A stretch of 64,000 bases of DNA, from the NCBI RefSeq assembly GCF_041080675.1, contig NZ_CP163520.1, forward strand, positions 3,782,001 through 3,846,000, written 5' to 3'. The notes below the pieces were generated by a model that saw nothing but the letters and a program-made list of their open reading frames with translations, did no database searches and was not told the DNA's origin. Every line of letters begins with the position of its first letter. Position 1 is the first letter of the stretch. This DNA is from Streptomyces sp. cg36 (GTDB taxonomy: Bacteria; Actinomycetota; Actinomycetes; Streptomycetales; Streptomycetaceae). This document shows, one piece after another, positions 59,858-64,000 of this stretch. The position numbers were made by a program, and so were the translations under genes.

Positions 59858-61132
59858 TCAGCCCCCCTCCTCGATGTCGTAGAACCCCTCCGCCTCCCAC
59901 CGCCGGATCGTCGCGTGGTCGCGTTCCACCGTGTCCTGGTCCTCGTGGATCAGGTACACCGCGCCCGGGCGGGTGAAGAGGTCCGTGGTGGGCGCGATGT
60001 ACTCGCCCGCCCGGGGGGCCGGGGCCAGCAGGCTGTGGAAGGAGGGGAGTTGGCGCACCGGGGCCCAGTCGAGGTCGCGGCGGAGCCGGCCGCCGCGGGG
60101 GCAGATGAAGCTGACGCCCCGGGCCGCCCGGCGCGGCGCGGGCGGGGGCGGGCCGCCCGCGGCGTACAGGTCGGGGTCGAGCAGCGCGTGGACCGTCTCC
60201 GTCAGCGGGTTGCGGCCGGTGGCCCGGGTGATCGCGGAGAGGTCCGCGGTGCCCTGTGGGCGCGCGGCCGTCTCCACCAGGCGCGGGCCGTCCGGGGTGA
60301 CGATGACCTCGGTGTGGGAGGGGCCCCACAGGATGCCGACCGCGGTGAGCGCCCGGCCCACGTACGCGGCCACGCTCCGCGCCGACGGGTCGTCCGGGGC
60401 GAGGAGTTCGGTGTAGTCGTACACCGGTGACGTGCCCACCACCGTCTTCACCGACCGCCAGGTCTCCAGGACGGTGTGCCGGCCGCGCGCGCTCACGCAG
60501 TTGACCATGTACTCGTCGCCCGGCAGGTACTCCTGGACCAGCACCGCGTCGTTGCGCTCGCCGTAGATCGTGGCGCTGCCCAGCAGCTTCCCGGCGGCCC
60601 GGGCGGCCTCCGCGGGGTCGGCGCAGAGCAGTACGCCGTCGGTGCCGCCGCTGCGCAGCGGCTTGAGGATCACCGGCGCCCCGCCGTGCCGCGCCGCCGC
60701 CGTCCGGGCCGCCTCCGCCGTGGTCACCGCCTCGTGCCAGGCGGCGGGCACCCCGGCGCGGGCCAGCGCGCGCTGCATCTCCAGCTTGTCGCGGCGGGCC
60801 GCCGAGGTCGCCGGGTCGTTGTGGCCGGGCAGGCCCAGCGCGGCGGCGAGGCGGTCGGCCAGCGCCACCCCGGAGTCGGTGCCCGCGACCACCCAGCCGA
60901 CTTGGTGCGGGCGCAGCGCCCCGACCAGCGCGCCGAGGTCCCCCTCGTACGCGTAGCAGGCCCGGTAGGTCTCCGGCGCGAACGTCCGCAGATGGGCCTC
61001 GGAGCGTTCCGCGCGGTTCTCGACGTGCACCGCGCCGATCCCGTACGCGGTGAACGCGGGCGCCAGCAGCGCCCCCGTGGAGTGGCCGTCCACCACGACG
61101 GCCACCCGCTCGTTGATCGTCCGCACCGGCAT
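59858..61132 (-). CDS. ATP-grasp ligase
   Basis: 424 aa. Pre-ATP-grasp domain (VVVDGHSTGALLAPAFTAYG), ATP-grasp core with VILKPLRSGGTDGVLLC, VLVQEYLPGDEYMVNCVS and HTEVIVTPDGPRLVETAARP. Such enzymes join a carboxylate to an amine (dipeptides or amino-acid conjugates). It lies 55 bp after the PNPOx-like gene. The substrate is unknown. Confidence 0.85.
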   Translation of the reverse strand: MPVRTINERVAVVVDGHSTGALLAPAFTAYGIGAVHVENRAERSEAHLRTFAPETYRACYAYEGDLGALVGALRPHQVGWVVAGTDSGVALADRLAAALGLPGHNDPATSAARRDKLEMQRALARAGVPAAWHEAVTTAEAARTAAARHGGAPVILKPLRSGGTDGVLLCADPAEAARAAGKLLGSATIYGERNDAVLVQEYLPGDEYMVNCVSARGRHTVLETWRSVKTVVGTSPVYDYTELLAPDDPSARSVAAYVGRALTAVGILWGPSHTEVIVTPDGPRLVETAARPQGTADLSAITRATGRNPLTETVHALLDPDLYAAGGPPPPAPRRAARGVSFICPRGGRLRRDLDWAPVRQLPSFHSLLAPAPRAGEYIAPTTDLFTRPGAVYLIHEDQDTVERDHATIRRWEAEGFYDIEEGG

Positions 61133-61187
61133 CCGGCGCTCCTCCCTCGGTCGGGGCCCGGGGACCGGGCGGGGTGCGTGGGCGGGC

Positions 61188-61649
61188 TCAGGCCAGCCAG
61201 GTTCCGTCCCTCATCAGCGTGCGGCCCGCGAGTTCGTCGGCCTCCCGCCACGCCTGGACGCGCTGCGGGCGGATGCGGAAGTAGACGTACTCCTGCTTCT
61301 CCTGGCGCGGGTCGAAGCCCGTCTTCGCGGCGAAGGCGTCGGCCGTCGCCGCGTCCAGCACGTGCTCCTCGACCGCGGTGGCCCGGCCCTCGGCCAGCAC
61401 CACGTCGCGGGTCGCGCCGAAGGCCAGCCGCACCGAGCCGCCCGCCAGCAGGTTGCGGCTGGTGGGGGCGGTGCGGACGGTGGAGATGAGGATCTCCTCG
61501 CCGTCCCAGAGGAAGGAGAGCGGGACGAGGTGGGGGGTGCCGTCCGCCGAGGCCGTCGACACCCAGGTGTCCACGTCCTGCTCCAAGTGCCGCCGGGTGT
61601 CCCGGATCCGTTCGTCGAGCGTGCGCACCGTGGGGTTCGTCATGGTCAT
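61188..61649 (-). CDS. Pyridoxamine-phosphate-oxidase-like (FMN/F420) protein
   Basis: 153 aa split-barrel protein: WVSTASADGTPHLVPLSFLW, LAGGSVRLAFG, YFRIRPQRVQAWR. Binds a flavin-type cofactor; reaction unknown. Possibly in one operon with the ATP-grasp gene (56-bp gap). ATG 61643 is an alternative start. Confidence 0.83.
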   Translation of the reverse strand: MTMTNPTVRTLDERIRDTRRHLEQDVDTWVSTASADGTPHLVPLSFLWDGEEILISTVRTAPTSRNLLAGGSVRLAFGATRDVVLAEGRATAVEEHVLDAATADAFAAKTGFDPRQEKQEYVYFRIRPQRVQAWREADELAGRTLMRDGTWLA

Positions 61650-61713
61650 GAACCTAGTCGAGCCGGGGCGCCAACACGCGCTCGGGAGCGCCCGGTTGGG
61701 CGTGCCGCCGGCC

Positions 61714-62727
61714 TCATCCCCACAGCCCCCGCTGCGGCGGCTGCAGCCAGCCGTCCTTGACCCGCATCTTCGGCTCGACGTCGTCGACCAGGCGCAGATG
61801 GCCGTCCAGGTCGACGAATTCGGCCAGCTGGGCGGCGTGGAAGCCGACGGCGGCCGAGAGCGAACTGCCGGGCAGGCAGCCGACCATGACGCGCAGGCCC
61901 TCGGCGCGGGCGCGGCGGACGATGCGCAGGGCGGCCGTGAGACCGCCGCACTTGTCGAGCTTGATGTTGACGCCGTCGTACAGGCCGCGGACCCGGGCCA
62001 GGTCGTCCTCGGTCTCGAAGGACTCGTCGGCCACGATCGGTACGGGGTGGTGCAGTTCGGCCAGGCCGGGTTCGGCGGCGGCGTCCACGGGCTGTTCGAG
62101 CATCCGGACGCGGTGCCGGTCCAGGAGCGGCAGCAGTTCGCGCAGTACGTCCAGGTCCCAGCCGCCGTTCACGTCGACGACGAGGCTCGCGTCGGGGCGC
62201 ACGGCCCGGGTCCGCTCCAGTCTGCGCACGTCGTCGTCGGCGTCCGGGGAGCCGAGTTTGAGCTTGAGGACGCGGGACGAGCGGCTCTCGGCGAGCTCCT
62301 GCTCCAACTGGTCGGGGTCGGCCAGGGAGATGGTGGTCATGATCTCCAGCGGCTTGGGCTCCGGCGTGCCGAGCAGCCGCCAGACGGGGACGCCGGCGCG
62401 CTTGGCCGCCAGGTCCCACAGGGCCGCGTCCAGCGCGTTGCGGGCGGCGCCCTGGACGAGCCGGCCGAGGAGGCCGTCCCGGCCCACCGTGCCGCTCTCC
62501 ACGAGCGGGCCGACCGCTTCGAGTTCGGCGACGGTCTCCTCGGCGGAGACCTCGAACCAGCTCTCGAAGGGCGCCCCTTCGCCGCGTCCGGTCCGGCCGC
62601 CGGAATCCGGCGGGTCGCGCAGCTCGACGCGGACGACCGTACAGGTGAGGTCATGGCCGCGGGCGTATGTGTAGGGAAGTCCGAACGCAATCTCCTGGCG
62701 CACCACGGCGAACTGCAAGGAATCCAC
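61714..62727 (-). CDS. Enolase-superfamily dipeptide epimerase-like enzyme (MLE subgroup)
   Basis: 337 aa. K-x-K catalytic pair in VLKLKLGSPD, metal ligands in VVDVNGGW, LEQPV and VADES, and the second lysine in INIKLDKCGG-type text (NIKLDKCGGL). These residues match L-Ala-D/L-Glu-type epimerases that recycle cell-wall dipeptides. It is followed by the PNPOx-like and ATP-grasp genes, so the three could process dipeptides; this is inference. Confidence 0.87.
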   Translation of the reverse strand: MDSLQFAVVRQEIAFGLPYTYARGHDLTCTVVRVELRDPPDSGGRTGRGEGAPFESWFEVSAEETVAELEAVGPLVESGTVGRDGLLGRLVQGAARNALDAALWDLAAKRAGVPVWRLLGTPEPKPLEIMTTISLADPDQLEQELAESRSSRVLKLKLGSPDADDDVRRLERTRAVRPDASLVVDVNGGWDLDVLRELLPLLDRHRVRMLEQPVDAAAEPGLAELHHPVPIVADESFETEDDLARVRGLYDGVNIKLDKCGGLTAALRIVRRARAEGLRVMVGCLPGSSLSAAVGFHAAQLAEFVDLDGHLRLVDDVEPKMRVKDGWLQPPQRGLWG

Positions 62728-63100
62728 GCGGAGGACGGTAGCTCAGGTTCCGCAATCCCGGAAAGGGGATGATTGAAGATTTTAGCTGTGATCTGCACAA
62801 CAGATGATTCTGGCCAGGTCCTGGCTTGTCAATTACCCTGCACCAGTCAATCGGAACCCTTCGCGAACAGCGGACTCCTTGATCGGTGTTCGATATTCAG
62901 GACTGTCAAGACGACCGAATCGGCCCGCTCCGCGCACATTCGATGATCGCACTGTTGACGCGGCCCCATGGGCACCGGAACATGATTTGGGTCGGCAAGC
63001 GGTTGCTGTCCATGGGGATGTCCCCGTGGGGCTCCCCGGTTTTGGCGTGGCCGCGTCCGGCATTCTTGTTCATTTCCTATGTGGGAGGAGGCTGATTCTG
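62728..63100. other. AT-richer divergent intergenic region
   Basis: 373 bp, less GC-rich than the genes around it, between the epimerase gene and the small peptide ORF. It must hold both promoters. I see no tRNA or strong repeat. Confidence 0.5.
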
Positions 63101-63160
63101 ATGTCGGAAAAGGACTTCATGGGAACGCGCGACAACGAGCAGGACACCACGAAGTGGTAG
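63101..63160 (+). CDS. Possible 19-residue precursor peptide
   Basis: ATG at 63101 with a strong GGGAGGAGG RBS 9 nt upstream encodes MSEKDFMGTRDNEQDTTKW and stops at 63160. The peptide is hydrophilic and ends in Lys-Trp. A terminator-like hairpin follows, then a SUMF1-domain enzyme gene. This is the usual layout of a ribosomally synthesised, modified peptide locus: small gene, attenuator, maturase. No homologue is known to me. Confidence 0.5.
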   Translation: MSEKDFMGTRDNEQDTTKW

Positions 63161-63194
63161 TCCCGTTTTAGCGGTGTGGAACAAGAGGCGAAAA

Positions 63195-63224
63195 GGCCGC
63201 CCGTACACTCCAGTACGGGCGGCC
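63195..63224 (+). terminator. Hairpin between small ORF and SUMF1 gene
   Basis: 12-bp perfect stem GGCCGCCCGTAC/GTACGGGCGGCC, 6-nt loop, 19 bp before the next start. It could let the small ORF be made in excess over the enzyme. Confidence 0.75.
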
Positions 63225-63248
63225 CCCACATGCGAAAGGGAGATGCCG

Positions 63249-64000
63249 GTGGTCGGCAACCTGCCATCCACGACCGTGGACCTGCCGCCCGAGTTCTTGA
63301 AGGTGGACGGCTCGGACGACGCCCGCTACTGGGAGTCGGTCCAGTCCGTGGTGGACCTCGCCGACCGCCGCGGCCGGGACGCCAAGGGCATTCCGCTGCT
63401 GGTCGCGCTGGCCGTGCGGCACCCGGAGTGGCCGGTGCGGGCCGCCGCGCTGCGGCTGCTGGCGGAGCGGCACCGGGCGGACCCGGCAGCCGCCGCGGCG
63501 ATCGCCGGCGGCACCCACGACCCGGTCGACTGGGTCGCGTTCACCTCGCTGCGGCTGATCACCGAACACCGCGTGCGGGCGGCGGTGCCCGATCTGATCC
63601 GGATATCCGGCTGGCCGAGCAATTTCACGCGGGAGGACTTCTCCCGCAAACCTGTGGGATGCGGCGCGGCCTTCACCAAGCGGGCGCTGCTCACCATCTT
63701 CGGCACCCGTGATCCCCAGGAGCTGCGGCGCCTTGAGGACGAGTTCTTCACGGACATGCGGGCACGGATACGCACGCACGCGACGCGCCCGCGCAGGACC
63801 GAGGGCGCGGTTCTCGTACCGGGTGGTCCTTTTATTGTCGGGAACGCGTCCGCGCAGAGCGGGCCTTTCCGCATGACCCAGGACGACAATCCGCTGCGGG
63901 CGGTCGACCTGCCCGCCTACTGGATCGACCGGACGACGGTCACCAATGCGCGGTACGCCGAGTTCCTGGCGGAGGCCGGGGAAAGCGGTGTGTTCGACCA
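63249..64000 (+). CDS. Helical-repeat plus SUMF1 (formylglycine-generating-like) protein, cut by window end
   Basis: About 250 residues are visible. The first ~180 are HEAT-like helices (LLVALAVRHPEWPVRAAALR, RAAVPDLIRISGWPSNFTRE). Then AVLVPGGPFIVGN, VDLPAYWIDRTTVTNARYAE starts a SUMF1/EgtB-type domain, whose members oxidise Cys to formylglycine or form C-S bonds. GTG 63249 has AAAGGGAG 6 nt upstream; ATG 63243 touches the RBS. The catalytic half is outside the window. Confidence 0.82.
   Translation, partial: MVGNLPSTTVDLPPEFLKVDGSDDARYWESVQSVVDLADRRGRDAKGIPLLVALAVRHPEWPVRAAALRLLAERHRADPAAAAAIAGGTHDPVDWVAFTSLRLITEHRVRAAVPDLIRISGWPSNFTREDFSRKPVGCGAAFTKRALLTIFGTRDPQELRRLEDEFFTDMRARIRTHATRPRRTEGAVLVPGGPFIVGNASAQSGPFRMTQDDNPLRAVDLPAYWIDRTTVTNARYAEFLAEAGESGVFD

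Noticed and set aside
62804..63160. 118-codon frame ending in the small peptide
   Set aside because: The upstream part has no RBS and non-coding composition, whereas the ATG at 63101 has a strong RBS.

Overview
The window is a very GC-rich chromosomal segment of a Streptomyces-type actinomycete. It carries BldC, an Lsr2-type nucleoid protein, a mycothiol-type MDMF protein, GTG starts, and a gene order (hrpA, bldC, leucine/valine dehydrogenase, DUF3073, purM, purF, purL-purQ-purS, Lsr2 paralogue, two-component/ABC block, purC, purD, dnaX, 4.5S RNA) that matches my memory of the region around SCO4067-SCO4094 of S. coelicolor. A perfect parS site between two tRNA genes fits a location on the origin-proximal arm.

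Layout. 1-3.5 kb: fluoride channel end, a zincin-like protein, tRNA-Glu/Asp/Phe with parS, and a CcdA/DsbA-like thiol-redox pair. 3.8-12 kb: hrpA helicase, tRNA-Asp, a small DUF6274-like gene, bldC, a hypothetical protein, valine/leucine dehydrogenase, DUF3073. 12-36 kb: core purine genes (purM, purF, purL, purQ, purS, purC, purD) interleaved with an MDMF enzyme, a TetR/MFS pair, an Lsr2-like gene, two tRNA-Gly types, an ABC exporter with a histidine kinase/response regulator, a dimethylformamidase-like protein, a degenerate M48-like membrane protein, dnaX and the SRP RNA. Intergenic arrays of a ~59-bp GC-rich repeat lie at 3.5, 18.5 and 29.6-30.2 kb.

36.3-52.9 kb: a complete ~16.5-kb actinomycete integrative and conjugative element (AICE) sits in tRNA-Ser(GGA), bounded by a 72-bp perfect direct repeat. 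One long leftward, largely translationally coupled gene set carries conjugation (Spd proteins, TraB/FtsK-like), replication (primase-polymerase, DUF3987), two orphan cytosine methylases, Xis and Int. A divergent GntR-acetyltransferase pair controls it through two CATTG-N6-CAATG operators. Five copies of an RNA-like hairpin with an invariant 19-nt loop and covarying stems stand 30-40 nt before genes at the sub-operon borders. A rRNA-leader-like boxA element heads the transcript. A DUF3800 gene lies at the right end.

52.9-59.2 kb: accessory DNA beyond attR. A tightly coupled operon encodes a class-III-cyclase-like protein, a His-rich small protein, an unknown protein, an HTH protein and a nucleoside-deoxyribosyltransferase/TIR-like protein. 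It is preceded by a Crp/Fnr regulator gene and a 24-bp Crp-type palindrome, which looks like a cyclic-nucleotide conflict (defence) module. An IS5-family element has inserted inside what looks like the promoter of the Crp gene. A VapBC-like pair and a VapC remnant follow. 59.2-64 kb: a membrane-anchored helical protein, ATP-grasp ligase, PNPOx-like protein, dipeptide-epimerase-like enzyme, then a 19-codon ORF with a strong RBS, a hairpin, and the start of a helical-repeat/SUMF1 (formylglycine-generating-like) gene that runs off the end, a possible ribosomally made, modified peptide locus.
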